64,000 nt of DNA from Sphingopyxis sp. BE259 (GCF_031457495.1 NZ_JAVDWM010000001.1:1042001-1106000); one strand, 5' to 3'; shown: positions 15,725 through 25,158, numbered from the stretch's first letter. Notes: generated by a model not told the origin, from the sequence alone. Made by a program: numbers and translations.

Positions 15725-17959
15725 GTGTCTCTCCCGTGCACCATCGCCATCGGCGACATCATCCACCTCGGCGAGCGCCGGATCCGTTTCGAGGCGGATT
15801 TGGGAGACGGGGATTTGCATTTCACCGACGTGCGCACCGGCGCGCGCGTCCGCGTCGAAGATCCTGAGACTGGCGAGCCGTCCAGCACGACCATCGAGTG
15901 GCTCTTGAGATCTTTGAGAGCAGGGCAGATTTATTATCAACGCGCTAGCGAGCCCCGGCCCGATGATCGTCGCGGAGACCTGACGCAAGTGGACGAGGAC
16001 GCCGCCGACACAATCGATCCACTTACGTCTTGGCGCAGAACATGGGTGCGAGAGGCACGCGCGAATAAGGTGAAGTGCGAGGCGGCCTGCAAGGCTTTCA
16101 TCGCTCATAGTTACGAGCGAATCTCTAGCGAATACCGCGAGCGGAAGGGACGGACATACAAACGTCCGGGAGCCAGCACGCTCAAACGGTGGATCATCAG
16201 AACCCCACAAGATTTCGCGCCGGGCGCCCACGTATCAAAGGCTGGTCGCCAGAAGGGGCAGTCTCAACTGACAAACGCAGAAGATGCTCTTGTCCACGAA
16301 GCCGCGCTCTACTTCTGGGCGGACAAAGGCGCGTCGATCGTCGACGCCGAGGCTGTCATGGCGCGAGGATGGAACTCATTGAAACTTAAGGGCGATATTG
16401 ACCTTGGAGAGAAGAGACCTTCCTATGAGGCGGTCCGCCTCCGCGTCTGGAGCATTGCCACCTTCGCGACCGTCTTTGAAAAGTTCGGACGAGAGCGGGC
16501 CGAAAAGATGTTTGGAGCGGTCGGCGAACCGATCGAAGTTCATCGCGCATTCCAGCGGATATTCGTCGACGGAACCGAACTCGAGCAGGTGTGCCTCTTC
16601 GGTGAAGACTGGCAGCTGCCTGGAGGCAAGATGAAGTGCGTAGGCGCGATGGACGCCTTCTCGACCTTTGTCTTCGATCCGACAATTTTTGCCGGTCCCT
16701 ACCGCGAGGAGATGTCGATCGAGGCGCTGTGCCGAGTAATGACGCCACCGGATCATCTCACGGAGGAACAACTGGCGTTTCATCCATACGTTGGATGGAC
16801 GTTCGGAATTCCCGAAGCATGGACGCCTGACAATGATCGGACGCTGATAGGACCCGCCTATATTCCCGCGCTGCTGGACTTGGGTTCGCGGTTAGAGCTG
16901 CCCGCAACTTACCATTCGGACGCAAAAGCACCTCTGGAGTGGTGGTTCGGGTGGCTAAAGTCACGCCTCAAGGGATTGCCCGGCACCGTTCTTTCGCCAC
17001 GCCACAGCCGCGATATCAAGCAGGATCCGGTCAATGGCGCGGAAATGGTATCGAGCCAGCTTGTCTACGCCGTCCGGGCCTTAACCTGGGAATACAACAC
17101 CACTCCCGTGGAGCGGCTCAACTGGCGTTCGCCGTTCGACGTGCTGATCGCCAGTATGATCGCCAACGGTTCTGCAACCCTAAGCAACCCCCAGCGTATC
17201 CGGGCCGAAATGGAGAAAACGGTCAACGACCGCGTCCTAGCCGACGATGGACTTGAATACGACGGAATCCAGTATCGCGGGCCCGAGGTGGAGGACATCC
17301 TTCGTCGGAACTACCACGCCGTTGCATCTTCTCGTGACGGTCATGAACCCGTCCGACTAAAGGTGTCGATCCGAACCAATGAGGCAAACATCGATTACAT
17401 CCGTGTTTGGCACGACGACGCGAGGCAGTTCGTGAAACTGTGGTCCACGCAACCGACCTACACAAATCTGCTTAGCCGATGGGAGCACGACGAATATCGC
17501 CGGATGGCCAAGGCGCGTAAGGAAAGATTCGATTCGGAGGGACAGCGAGTGCGGTCTCGGACTCGCAGTCTTGAGCAGATCGACGAACAAGCGCCGAAGA
17601 TGGCGTTCCGTCGGCGTTCAAAGATGTTTACACTTTCGCAGTGCGAGGAGGTCCGCCAGCGCTCGGGCGCGCGCGCGCGCCGCCCTGGATTTCTAACATT
17701 TCCAGAGCATTTTGTCATTGTCGAGACGTCCACCGTTATGCGCGGCGATCCCGGAAAGCCGCCGCCCGGTCCGAAGAAGGAAACTGGCGGAGGCCCGCCC
17801 GGCAAGCAGTTCGCAGCCCCCAAGCGTGACGGCCGTCGCGGCATCTCGCCGGAGCGGCGGCACCCAGAAGACGACATGCAAGACGCCGCAAGCAACAGCA
17901 TTGACTGGGATGCGCTGAGCCACGTGGCACCCGACGACGAATATGACGAAGAGGACTGA
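15725..17959 (+). CDS. tnsB: TnsB/TniA-type DDE transposase
   Basis: 744 residues from a GTG placed 2 bases after the tnsA stop. The frame is open further upstream, but that part overlaps tnsA and lacks domain content. An N-terminal DNA-binding part (about 1-270) precedes the RNase-H core. The catalytic set is Asp282 in IFVDGTEL, Asp369 or Asp371 in PDNDRT, and Glu405 in LEWWFGWLKSRL; the intervals (about 89 and 34) agree with TnsB. Asp310 lies in the AMDAFSTF strand. A Mu-like beta-barrel follows, then a disordered Gly/Pro/acidic tail ending in DDEYDEED, the position through which TnsB contacts TnsC. It binds element ends and joins 3' ends to the target. Confidence 0.93.
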   Translation: MSLPCTIAIGDIIHLGERRIRFEADLGDGDLHFTDVRTGARVRVEDPETGEPSSTTIEWLLRSLRAGQIYYQRASEPRPDDRRGDLTQVDEDAADTIDPLTSWRRTWVREARANKVKCEAACKAFIAHSYERISSEYRERKGRTYKRPGASTLKRWIIRTPQDFAPGAHVSKAGRQKGQSQLTNAEDALVHEAALYFWADKGASIVDAEAVMARGWNSLKLKGDIDLGEKRPSYEAVRLRVWSIATFATVFEKFGRERAEKMFGAVGEPIEVHRAFQRIFVDGTELEQVCLFGEDWQLPGGKMKCVGAMDAFSTFVFDPTIFAGPYREEMSIEALCRVMTPPDHLTEEQLAFHPYVGWTFGIPEAWTPDNDRTLIGPAYIPALLDLGSRLELPATYHSDAKAPLEWWFGWLKSRLKGLPGTVLSPRHSRDIKQDPVNGAEMVSSQLVYAVRALTWEYNTTPVERLNWRSPFDVLIASMIANGSATLSNPQRIRAEMEKTVNDRVLADDGLEYDGIQYRGPEVEDILRRNYHAVASSRDGHEPVRLKVSIRTNEANIDYIRVWHDDARQFVKLWSTQPTYTNLLSRWEHDEYRRMAKARKERFDSEGQRVRSRTRSLEQIDEQAPKMAFRRRSKMFTLSQCEEVRQRSGARARRPGFLTFPEHFVIVETSTVMRGDPGKPPPGPKKETGGGPPGKQFAAPKRDGRRGISPERRHPEDDMQDAASNSIDWDALSHVAPDDEYDEED

Positions 17960-17961
17960 GT

Positions 17962-18948
17962 ATGGCCAAAGATCCACTCGGAAAGCGGCCCCGCCCGCTC
18001 ACTGGCAGACGCTTCGCCGACTATGCCGATCAGGAAACACAGTTACGAGAGGCGAAGATGCGAAAAGTTGTGAAGAATATATGGGTCGAGCACCCGCCGC
18101 AGGCAAACGTGATCGGCCGTATCCTCGCATACCGCTTCGCCACCCTTGAGGGTGCGGAAATTGGCGGGCAAGACGGACTATGCTTCAGCCAGGACAGTCA
18201 GATCGGCAAAACGGCCACTGTCACGCGCGTGAAGCACATTCTCGCCGAGGAACGCGCCGCGAGGGGTGAGTTGCCGAATCCTTATCAGATCATCGTCGTG
18301 GGCCTCGATCAGAAGACGTCACTCAAGAGTGTTCTGCAGGACGTCCTGATACAGATGGAGGACCCAGATTGGGATTATGGCACCGAGAAGCAGCTCAGGC
18401 AACGGATCCGTAAGTTCGTCAAACGTCTCGGCGTTGAACTGATAATTATCGACGAATGCCAGCACTTACAGAAGGGCGGGAATGACGTTGCCGACGTGAC
18501 GGACGCCTTTAAACGCTTCCTCGACATGGGCATCGCACCGTTGGTGTTAGTGGGAAACCTCGATGCTAAGCGAGTGTTCGATCGCAATCCGCAATTCCGC
18601 GCCCGTCTTGGGCTCCCGCTGACACTGCCCGCGCTCGATGTTAAGAAGCGCACCGCGGACGCCGTGCACTTCCGCAACTTCGTCATGGGTTTCGATGCGG
18701 CACTCGCGCAATTGGAGGCCTTCGGTAAAACCTCAGATCTTTCCGCCCCCGCCATGCTCGACGCCTTGCAGGAGGCATCGGGCGGATATTTTGGCCGCGT
18801 GGCACGGATAATCCAAAACGCGGCGATTCATGCAGCGGCCAGGGGAGCGCAGTTCATCGAGGCCTACGACCTCAGCTGTGTTGTTCGCGACTACGCCATC
18901 CCCGCAGGTTGGGTCGGCGACGATCCTTTTTCGACGCCTAATGTCTGA
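17962..18948 (+). CDS. tnsC: TnsC/TniB-type AAA+ ATPase
   Basis: 328 residues, starting 2 bases after the tnsB stop. The P-loop reads SQDSQIGKTATV, with Lys83 and Thr84, but the first glycine of the usual G-x-x-x-x-G-K-T/S is replaced, a variation seen in TniB-like proteins. Walker B is LIIIDECQHL (Asp164, Glu165). Sensor and arginine-finger regions (VLVGNLDAKRVF, RNPQFRARLG) follow. It polymerises on DNA and links the target selector TniQ to the TnsAB transposase. The tniQ ATG lies inside its end (8-base overlap), which ensures coupled production. Confidence 0.92.
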   Translation: MAKDPLGKRPRPLTGRRFADYADQETQLREAKMRKVVKNIWVEHPPQANVIGRILAYRFATLEGAEIGGQDGLCFSQDSQIGKTATVTRVKHILAEERAARGELPNPYQIIVVGLDQKTSLKSVLQDVLIQMEDPDWDYGTEKQLRQRIRKFVKRLGVELIIIDECQHLQKGGNDVADVTDAFKRFLDMGIAPLVLVGNLDAKRVFDRNPQFRARLGLPLTLPALDVKKRTADAVHFRNFVMGFDAALAQLEAFGKTSDLSAPAMLDALQEASGGYFGRVARIIQNAAIHAAARGAQFIEAYDLSCVVRDYAIPAGWVGDDPFSTPNV

Positions 18949-21085
18949 TCATCTCGTTAGGAAACCCGACAGCAGCCTGGTGTCTTCCACGACGGACGTA
19001 GCGTTTGATTGTGGATCGGGCTTTGACACCAAGAAGCGTGGGCCGAGGGGCGTGCGCAACCGCAATGCTTTGCCACCTGGGCGGCGAATCCTTCGCCGCA
19101 ACGTAAAGCGTCCGCACCTACACGCGTCGGGATGGAGCGTCCCCGAACGCAAGATGAAGATCGGCCAACCGCTTCGCTTTCCGACGATTCCGGAAGAATA
19201 CGAAAGCCTAATCGGGCTCGTGGCGCGGGCTACTGCAGACCATGTGCTGCTCGACCTGAACAGGGTGCTTCGTCGGGCAGGCATAAGCATGGACCGGCCC
19301 GGATACCTTACTCGACTCGATTCAGCCACGTTGGAACGCCTCGCTCCCATCATCGGCTGCCCGGTCGAAGAGGTATTGTCTCGAACGATGTGGACCATGT
19401 TGCCTCATGCGAAAGCCAGGCGCGCTAGGCTGCGGGCCAACCACCTCAGCGTGTGGGACATAGAGACCGAGCACCGCAGGATTTCTCCGCTCGCGATTCT
19501 CGCTGGCTCCCGCCACCGCGAGTCATGGCTTCTCCGGATACTGCCATATTGCTCTGTCAGTTTCGAACTCCTTCGATCGGACTGCTCAGAATGCAGTGCG
19601 CCTTTGCGATGGAAGAAGTCCGTTGGGATAGATGTCTGCGAGACATGCGAACAGGTGGTCGGACCCACCGACGCCGCGTTGCTAGACGAGGAAATGAGGT
19701 CAGATTATGCGCTGTTCGCACGCCTCATTTCTGGTCGAGTCGAAGTGCGCAAGAAGGCTTTTAGCGAACTGAGCCCTGCCGTCCAAGACTTGGATGTTGA
19801 AACCCTGATCCGAATGGTCATAGGCATAGGGGCCTGCTTCCACTTAAAGGACCGCTTCGTAAATCGAAAGTCGATCCACAGACTTCCGCCCGCCCAGCAG
19901 GCTGCCATTATATCGACCGGCACCGAAATTCTGAGGGAATGGCCCGGCGCGCTGCAGCTCCGGTCACAAGAGGAGGCCACCCGGCTAATTGCGGGTGGCA
20001 GCGATTACCGAAAGCTGCGGGCCAGATTGCAAAAGCTGGGCCATCGGTGGTTCGTAAGCCAAAAACAAGCAGACCTCATACGTGACGCGCTCCCCGACAT
20101 ATTTTGCAACGTGCAACGCAGCTTCAAGCCTCTTTCGGACACGCTTCTGCGCCGTGAAGCGGGCAAACTCCTTGGCTTGGCCGTCAGGCATGTCGATTTG
20201 GTTGATGCCGGGCTTCTTGCGGCGGAGGAACTGGGAGGAGGCGCAAATCGAAGGTTTCGTTTCGATCGTTCGGTCGTGGAGGCGCTACGCAGGCGTATAG
20301 ACGGATCAATTTCAATGGCCCTGTTTGCGCGGCAGACCTATCTTCCGACCTACGCGATCGAGAATCTTTGTGACCATGGGATACTCGAGCGCGAAAGTGA
20401 CCCAGCACTGTTTCACCTTCGCCATGGCTCCAGCATCACCCGGACGTCCATCGAGTCGCTTCGCGCGGCGATATTCGAATTGGAACGCGGCACAGCCCCG
20501 AGCGATGCCGTCCCGCTCGGGACCGCCACGCGGCGGATTGGAGGCCGCTTAAAGCCATGGGCCGATATCGTAGTCGCATTGCGAGACCGGTCGCTTACGT
20601 GCTGGATAGCTCCCAACGCGACTTCGGAGACACCCTGGCTACGCAGCATCCTGATTGCGCCTCCCCAATTCGCTCAGTTCGACAATATCGCGATGACCGA
20701 GCCACCCGGACAAAGCCCACGATCGCTCGCCGACTGTTCGTTGTCCGATGCAAAGGAAATTCTCAACCTTCGAGGCACACCATCAGTTGATCTTCAGGAC
20801 GTCTTCGCAAAAGAAATCGCGGCATGCGATCAACGGGGCCCGCGCAAGGCAGTTCCGATGGCGAAGGTCCTCGAGAAGGCTGAACAAGAAATCGGCATCG
20901 GCGAGATCTGTGCACGTGCTAATTGGAACGCGCGTCAGGCAAAATGGGCGCTGGCACTCTTCGCGAATGATCGCACGGCATGCGGGTGGAACCGCGCCGC
21001 AATCGAGAAATCGGGGGTTTTGGAGACGCAAATTAACTGGAGCGTCAGAGCGCATCGCCGCGATCCAAGGACGTTGGGGTCGTGA
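18941..21085 (+). CDS. tniQ: TniQ/TnsD-family target-site selector
   Basis: 714 residues from the ATG at 18941, overlapping the end of tnsC. After about 65 residues of basic leader, FPTIPEEYESLIGLVARA begins a TniQ domain, and DCSECSAPL ... DVCETCE (about residues 210-235) is its four-cysteine zinc site. The long C-terminal part resembles TnsD (helical, about 450 residues) more than the short TniQ of Tn5053. TnsD-type proteins recognise a fixed DNA site, so this element probably targets a specific chromosomal locus. Because of the basic leader, starting at MKIGQPLRFP (19153) is a possible alternative. Confidence 0.88.
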   Translation: MSDHLVRKPDSSLVSSTTDVAFDCGSGFDTKKRGPRGVRNRNALPPGRRILRRNVKRPHLHASGWSVPERKMKIGQPLRFPTIPEEYESLIGLVARATADHVLLDLNRVLRRAGISMDRPGYLTRLDSATLERLAPIIGCPVEEVLSRTMWTMLPHAKARRARLRANHLSVWDIETEHRRISPLAILAGSRHRESWLLRILPYCSVSFELLRSDCSECSAPLRWKKSVGIDVCETCEQVVGPTDAALLDEEMRSDYALFARLISGRVEVRKKAFSELSPAVQDLDVETLIRMVIGIGACFHLKDRFVNRKSIHRLPPAQQAAIISTGTEILREWPGALQLRSQEEATRLIAGGSDYRKLRARLQKLGHRWFVSQKQADLIRDALPDIFCNVQRSFKPLSDTLLRREAGKLLGLAVRHVDLVDAGLLAAEELGGGANRRFRFDRSVVEALRRRIDGSISMALFARQTYLPTYAIENLCDHGILERESDPALFHLRHGSSITRTSIESLRAAIFELERGTAPSDAVPLGTATRRIGGRLKPWADIVVALRDRSLTCWIAPNATSETPWLRSILIAPPQFAQFDNIAMTEPPGQSPRSLADCSLSDAKEILNLRGTPSVDLQDVFAKEIAACDQRGPRKAVPMAKVLEKAEQEIGIGEICARANWNARQAKWALALFANDRTACGWNRAAIEKSGVLETQINWSVRAHRRDPRTLGS

Positions 21086-21145
21086 TAGCTTGTAACCGGT
21101 CGTATTAGGTCAAATTAGCTTGTAGCCTGTCAGCTTGTTCTACCC
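21086..21145. repeat. Right-end AGCTTGT repeat array of the Tn7-like element
   Basis: AGCTTGT occurs at 21087, 21117 and 21132. The first two sit in the longer repeat TAGCTTGTARCCKGTC, 30 bases apart. The array begins 1 base after the tniQ stop, where Tn7-like elements carry TnsB binding sites. I could not find matching sites at the left, so the outer boundary is not defined. Confidence 0.55.
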
Positions 21146-21209
21146 AAGGAACGTGGGTCGTTTCAAGATTGGGCGAAGGGCGGGGTAGGTGCGATATTGC
21201 ACTTCGTCA

Positions 21210-21274
21210 CCCCGGACTTGATCCGGGGTCCATGACGTCGAGGGTGGCGATGGATGCCGGATCAAGTCCGGCAT
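21210..21274. repeat. REP-like inverted pair
   Basis: CCCCGGA-CTTGA-TCCGGGG (21210-21228) and ATGCCGGA-TCAAG-TCCGGCAT (21254-21274) are hairpins. They also pair with each other, since CCGGACTTGATCCGG faces CCGGATCAAGTCCGG. This CCCGGACTTGATCCGGG-type motif is a common intergenic repeat in sphingomonad genomes. Confidence 0.8.
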
Positions 21275-21300
21275 GACGAATGAGGGGGTTGGGGGACCAA

Positions 21301-22470
21301 ATGGCGAGATGTGACTATCTGAACCACCTGATGCGCGATCTGGAATCGCATACCGAGGTGCGGCGGTTCGGCAGCGGGTGGTTGTCGGGCTTTTTCGCGC
21401 TGCTGTTCGCGATCGTCGGCTTTGGCATGGTGATCGCGCTGCGTTTTCCCGACTGGTTCGCGACGCCCGAACTGGCGATTATCAAGGATTGGGGCGGATT
21501 TCGTGGGCTGGTGCATCTGGTGCTGCTTGCCAGTTATGGGCTCGCGCTGCTCAGCCTGCTGCTGCGCCCGCGCAAGGTGCTCGGCGCCACCGCGCTGATC
21601 ATTGCGCTCGCCGCGACGCTGATCGGCGGCGCCAATGTCCAGCCCGCCGAAACGCAAAGCTGGGGCATTTTCTTCGGGCTGGACTTTTTTGTCGTCAATC
21701 TGCTGATCACCGGCTTCATGTTCGCGCCGCTCGAACGATTGTTCCCGCATCGCCGGACGCAGCGCCTGTTCCGCACCGAATGGCGCGAGGATCTGTTCTA
21801 TTATCTGGTCAGCACGATGTTTGTGCAGGTGCTGGGGTTCCTGGCGCTGGCGCCGTCGACGATCATCAACGAGAATACGTCGAGTTGGCAGGCGTTCCGG
21901 GCCGGGGTCGCGTCGCTGCCGTGGATCGTCCAGTTCGTCGTTGTCGTCTTTCTCTCTGACCTGGCGCAATATTGGTACCACCGGCTGTTCCACAAAGTGC
22001 CGTTCCTGTGGGGGTTCCACGCGGTCCACCACAGCGCCAAGTCGATGGACTGGCTGGCGGGGTCGCGGATGCATTTCGTCGAGATCATCCTGCTGCGTTC
22101 GATCACCTCGCTGCCGCTGTTCACCTTGGGGTTCAGCCCGTCGGTGATGCAGGCCTATATCGGGTTCGTTTACGTGTGGTCGTCGCTGCTTCACGCCAAT
22201 GTCGGGGGCAATTTCAACCGGCTGGGCCACTGGATCGCGACCCCGCGCTTTCACCACTGGCATCATGGGTTGGAGCGCGAGGCGTTCGACGTCAATTTTG
22301 CGATCCACTTTCCGTGGCTCGACAAGATTTTCGGGACCTTTCACCTGCCCAAGGATCGCTGGCCGGAGAATTACGGCATCCCCGAGGACGTGCCGAAAAA
22401 CTATTGGGGTCAGTTTCTGTATCCGTGGAGGCGGACCGGGAAGAAGGTGGACGAGACGCCGGCGGAGTAG
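21301..22470 (+). CDS. Sterol desaturase / fatty acid hydroxylase family protein
   Basis: 389 residues from the ATG at 21301; an ATG 7 codons earlier is less well placed relative to the purine-rich GGGGGTTGGGGG. About four to six membrane helices carry the di-iron histidine clusters HRLFH, HAVHH and, near the end, FHHWHHG. These bind two irons for O2-dependent hydroxylation or desaturation of a membrane lipid, carotenoid or hopanoid. Length and motif order are normal. It is monocistronic, with a large inverted repeat just after the stop. The exact substrate is not readable; a role in modifying sphingomonad membrane lipids or carotenoids is a guess. Confidence 0.9.
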   Translation: MARCDYLNHLMRDLESHTEVRRFGSGWLSGFFALLFAIVGFGMVIALRFPDWFATPELAIIKDWGGFRGLVHLVLLASYGLALLSLLLRPRKVLGATALIIALAATLIGGANVQPAETQSWGIFFGLDFFVVNLLITGFMFAPLERLFPHRRTQRLFRTEWREDLFYYLVSTMFVQVLGFLALAPSTIINENTSSWQAFRAGVASLPWIVQFVVVVFLSDLAQYWYHRLFHKVPFLWGFHAVHHSAKSMDWLAGSRMHFVEIILLRSITSLPLFTLGFSPSVMQAYIGFVYVWSSLLHANVGGNFNRLGHWIATPRFHHWHHGLEREAFDVNFAIHFPWLDKIFGTFHLPKDRWPENYGIPEDVPKNYWGQFLYPWRRTGKKVDETPAE

Positions 22471-22476
22471 TAACTC

Positions 22477-22553
22477 CGTCATTGCGAGCGAAGCCAAGCA
22501 ATCCAGAGTAGGCGTAACCCGCTCTGGATTGCTTGGCTTCGCTCGCAATGACG
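22477..22553. repeat. Perfect 32-bp inverted repeat
   Basis: Arms 22477-22508 and 22522-22553 are exact reverse complements (starting CGTCATTGCGAGCGAAGCCA) around a 13-base loop. It can act as a strong terminator-like hairpin between the hydroxylase and DUF2946 genes. The CATTGCGAGCGAAG motif is a typical dispersed repeat. Confidence 0.95.
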
Positions 22554-22601
22554 AGGTGAGATGGCTTGCCACTCCGGCCCCGCCGCCATAAGGCCCGCCG
22601 C

Positions 22602-22994
22602 GTGAGTCTGCTCGCCGTCTTTCGCCGTCCTGGCATCTTGCTGCTGCTACCGCTGCTGCTCGCCATCGCCGCGCGGGTGCTGGTCGCGCCGGGGTGGATG
22701 ATCGAGAGCGATGCGGGCGGGTCGATTACCGTGCGCATCTGTTCGGACCCGACCGATCCCGGCAAGACGGTGACGATCCCGCTGGAAAAGGCGGGGAGTC
22801 ACGACGCGGGTGAGACGCAGCAGCATTGCCCATGGGGCGCGCTGGCGAATGCGCCGATCGTTCCCGCTGAGCCGATTCTGGTCGCCGCGCCGATGGTGGC
22901 GGCGCCGACTCCGGTTGCGGTGCGCTCGCTGGGCTTTGCGCCCGGCATCGCCTCGCCTTTGCCGCCAAGCACGGGGCCGCCTTCCCAAGCATGA
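22602..22994 (+). CDS. DUF2946-like exported protein
   Basis: 130 residues from a GTG; the frame continues upstream only through a TTG in repeat DNA. It opens with a hydrophobic export signal (LLLLPLLLAIAARVLV), then VAPGWMIES, GSITVRICS, HCPWGAL and a proline/alanine-rich tail ending TGPPSQA, the pattern of the DUF2946 family. Those small periplasmic proteins occur beside TonB-dependent receptors and metal genes, and often contain a Cys/His pair like the HCPW here. It is followed by a TonB receptor and a PepSY protein on the same strand, so a metal uptake or copper-related role is plausible but not proven. Confidence 0.75.
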   Translation: MSLLAVFRRPGILLLLPLLLAIAARVLVAPGWMIESDAGGSITVRICSDPTDPGKTVTIPLEKAGSHDAGETQQHCPWGALANAPIVPAEPILVAAPMVAAPTPVAVRSLGFAPGIASPLPPSTGPPSQA

Positions 22995-23050
22995 TGTGTC
23001 GTTCCGGTTCAGGCCGGAGCCTTGCCGCTGCGCATTAATGCGACGGTGAG

Positions 23051-23069
23051 ATCCCGGCCTCGCCGGGAT
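23051..23069. repeat. Short REP-like hairpin
   Basis: ATCCCGGC-CTC-GCCGGGAT is a perfect 8-bp stem between the DUF2946 and TonB receptor genes. It belongs to the same class of dispersed CCCGG hairpins seen elsewhere in the window, and may attenuate read-through. Confidence 0.8.
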
Positions 23070-23133
23070 GACGGATGCGTTGCCGCGCGAGCTTGCGCGG
23101 CCCGAAAATCTGCATATCGGGAAGAAATCACCC

Positions 23134-25143
23134 ATGACCAAAGCTGCCTATCGGGCGGCGCCATTGCTGGCGCTCGCCTTCTCGCTCGTCCCTGCCGCGG
23201 TTCATGCCGCCGAGGCCGAAGCCGATCCGACCATCATCGTTACCGCGCCTGAGCTCACCAACGAGGCCGAAGCGCGCGTCCAGAAGACTGCGGGCGGCGC
23301 CGATGTCGTCAGCCATCAGGATTATGCCGACAAGTCGATCATGTCCTTGCGCGACACGCTCGCCTTTTCGCCCGGCGTCTATCTCCAGCCGCGGTACGGG
23401 CAGGAGGTCCGCATCTCGATCCGCGGCTCGGGGCTATCACGCGGTTTCCATATGCGCGGACTGACGCTGCTCCAGGACGGGGTGCCGATCAACCTGGCCG
23501 ACGACAATGGCGATTTCCAGGAGCTGGAACCGATCTTTTTCGACCATCTGGAGGTGTATCGCGGCGCCAATGCGCTGCGCTTTGGATCGGGGACGCTGGG
23601 CGGCGCGGTCAATGGCGTGACGCCGACCGGGCGGACGGCCGAGGGCTTTTACCTGCGCGGCGATGTCGGCAGCTTCGACAGCTATCGCGGGCTGGTGTCG
23701 GCAGGGGTTGCGGGCAACCATGTCGATGCGTGGGCGGCGGTTAGCGCCGACACGTCGGATGGCGACCGCGACAATGTCAAACGTCGCAGCTTCCGCTTCC
23801 ACGGCAATGTGGGGCTGAAATTCAGCGATGCCGTTTCGACGCGTTTCTATGCGAGCTACAACGACATCAAACAGGAAATCCCCGGCGCGCTGACCTTTGA
23901 TCAGGCGCTGACCACGCCGCGGATGGCGAGTGCGGCGGCGGTCGCGGGCGATCAGGCGCGTGACATCGTGTCGCTTCGTTTGCAGAACCGCACGACGTTC
24001 GACTGGGGCGCGTTCAAGCTCGACGTTGGCGGGTTCATCAATGCCAAATCGCTCTATCACCCGATCTTTCAGGTAATCGATCAGGACTCGCTCGACGTCG
24101 GCGGCTTTTTCCGCGCCGATTATGCGAGCGGGCCGATCGAGGTCACGCTGGGCGGCGAGCTGCGCCGCGGCAGCACCGATGCGCGGCAATATGTGAATAT
24201 CGCCGGGCGCCGCGGGGCGCTGGTGTTCGATGCCGACCAGACCGCGCGCACCGCCAATATCTATGGCGAGGTGCGGGTGCGGCCGGTGGAGCCGCTGACC
24301 TTGATTGCGGGCGGGGTTTATGCCGACGGTTTCCGCAAACGGCGGGTCAATCTCTCGACCTCGCGCGATGGGCGGATCGACTTCGACGCCTTTTCGCCCA
24401 AGTTCGGCGTGCTGTTCGAACCGAGCGACAATGTGCAATTCTTTGCCAACTACAGCCGCTCGGCCGAATTTCCGGGGTTTGGCGAAGTGTTCCAGACTAT
24501 CGGCACGCCGCCGGTCAGCCAAGTCGTGTCGACGATCAGCCCGCAACGGGCATGGACGGCCGAGGTCGGTACCCGCGGCAAAACCGGCATTCTCAGCTGG
24601 GATCTTGCGCTCTATCGCTCGACGCTGAAGGGCGAATTGCTGCAATTCACCACCAATGTCAGCATTCCGGCGGCAACCTTCAACGCCGACCGCACGCTGC
24701 ATCAGGGGGTCGAGGCGGCGCTGGAAATCGCGCCGACCGACTGGCTGCGCCTGCGGCAGGTCTATACCTATAGCGATTTCCGGTTCCTCAATGACAGTCA
24801 GTTCGGCGACAATCGCCTGCCGGTGGTCCCAAAGCATGTCTATCGGGCCGAAGCGCGGATCGGCGGCGATGCGCTGCATATCGCGCCGAATGTCGAGTGG
24901 GTGCCGGATGGGCCGTTCGCCGATTACCGCAATCTGGTGCAGACGCCGGGCTATGCCTTGCTGGGCGTGACGGGCGGGGCGCGGATTGCCGAGGGGGTCG
25001 ATGCTTTTGTCGATGTCCGCAACATCACAGGCAAGAAGGCGATCGGCGACATCAGCGCAGCGATCACCGTGACTCCGACATCGGCGGTCTATTACCCGGT
25101 TGAGCGCCGCGCGGTGTCCGCCGGTATTCGCGCGCGCTTCTAA
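23134..25143 (+). CDS. TonB-dependent outer-membrane receptor
   Basis: 669 residues from the ATG at 23134 (GGGAAG upstream). Residues 1-25 are a signal peptide ending VHA, then the TonB-box-like region DPTIIVTAPEL. The plug domain follows (SLRDTLAFSPGVYLQPRYGQ, SIRGSGLSRGFHMRGL, DGVPINLADDNGDFQELEPI), then a 22-strand barrel ending in aromatic Phe (SAGIRARF). It imports a metal chelate or other scarce ligand using TonB energy. The plug resembles FecA-like siderophore receptors. The following PepSY protein and the preceding DUF2946 protein are usual companions in metal acquisition loci. No Fur box was identified with confidence. Confidence 0.93.
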   Translation: MTKAAYRAAPLLALAFSLVPAAVHAAEAEADPTIIVTAPELTNEAEARVQKTAGGADVVSHQDYADKSIMSLRDTLAFSPGVYLQPRYGQEVRISIRGSGLSRGFHMRGLTLLQDGVPINLADDNGDFQELEPIFFDHLEVYRGANALRFGSGTLGGAVNGVTPTGRTAEGFYLRGDVGSFDSYRGLVSAGVAGNHVDAWAAVSADTSDGDRDNVKRRSFRFHGNVGLKFSDAVSTRFYASYNDIKQEIPGALTFDQALTTPRMASAAAVAGDQARDIVSLRLQNRTTFDWGAFKLDVGGFINAKSLYHPIFQVIDQDSLDVGGFFRADYASGPIEVTLGGELRRGSTDARQYVNIAGRRGALVFDADQTARTANIYGEVRVRPVEPLTLIAGGVYADGFRKRRVNLSTSRDGRIDFDAFSPKFGVLFEPSDNVQFFANYSRSAEFPGFGEVFQTIGTPPVSQVVSTISPQRAWTAEVGTRGKTGILSWDLALYRSTLKGELLQFTTNVSIPAATFNADRTLHQGVEAALEIAPTDWLRLRQVYTYSDFRFLNDSQFGDNRLPVVPKHVYRAEARIGGDALHIAPNVEWVPDGPFADYRNLVQTPGYALLGVTGGARIAEGVDAFVDVRNITGKKAIGDISAAITVTPTSAVYYPVERRAVSAGIRARF

Positions 25144-25158
25144 GCGAAAGGACAGGGG

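Noticed and set aside
21262..22572. 436-codon open frame antisense to the hydroxylase
   Set aside because: Composition is Arg/Gln/Asp-rich antisense noise and it runs through a REP repeat.
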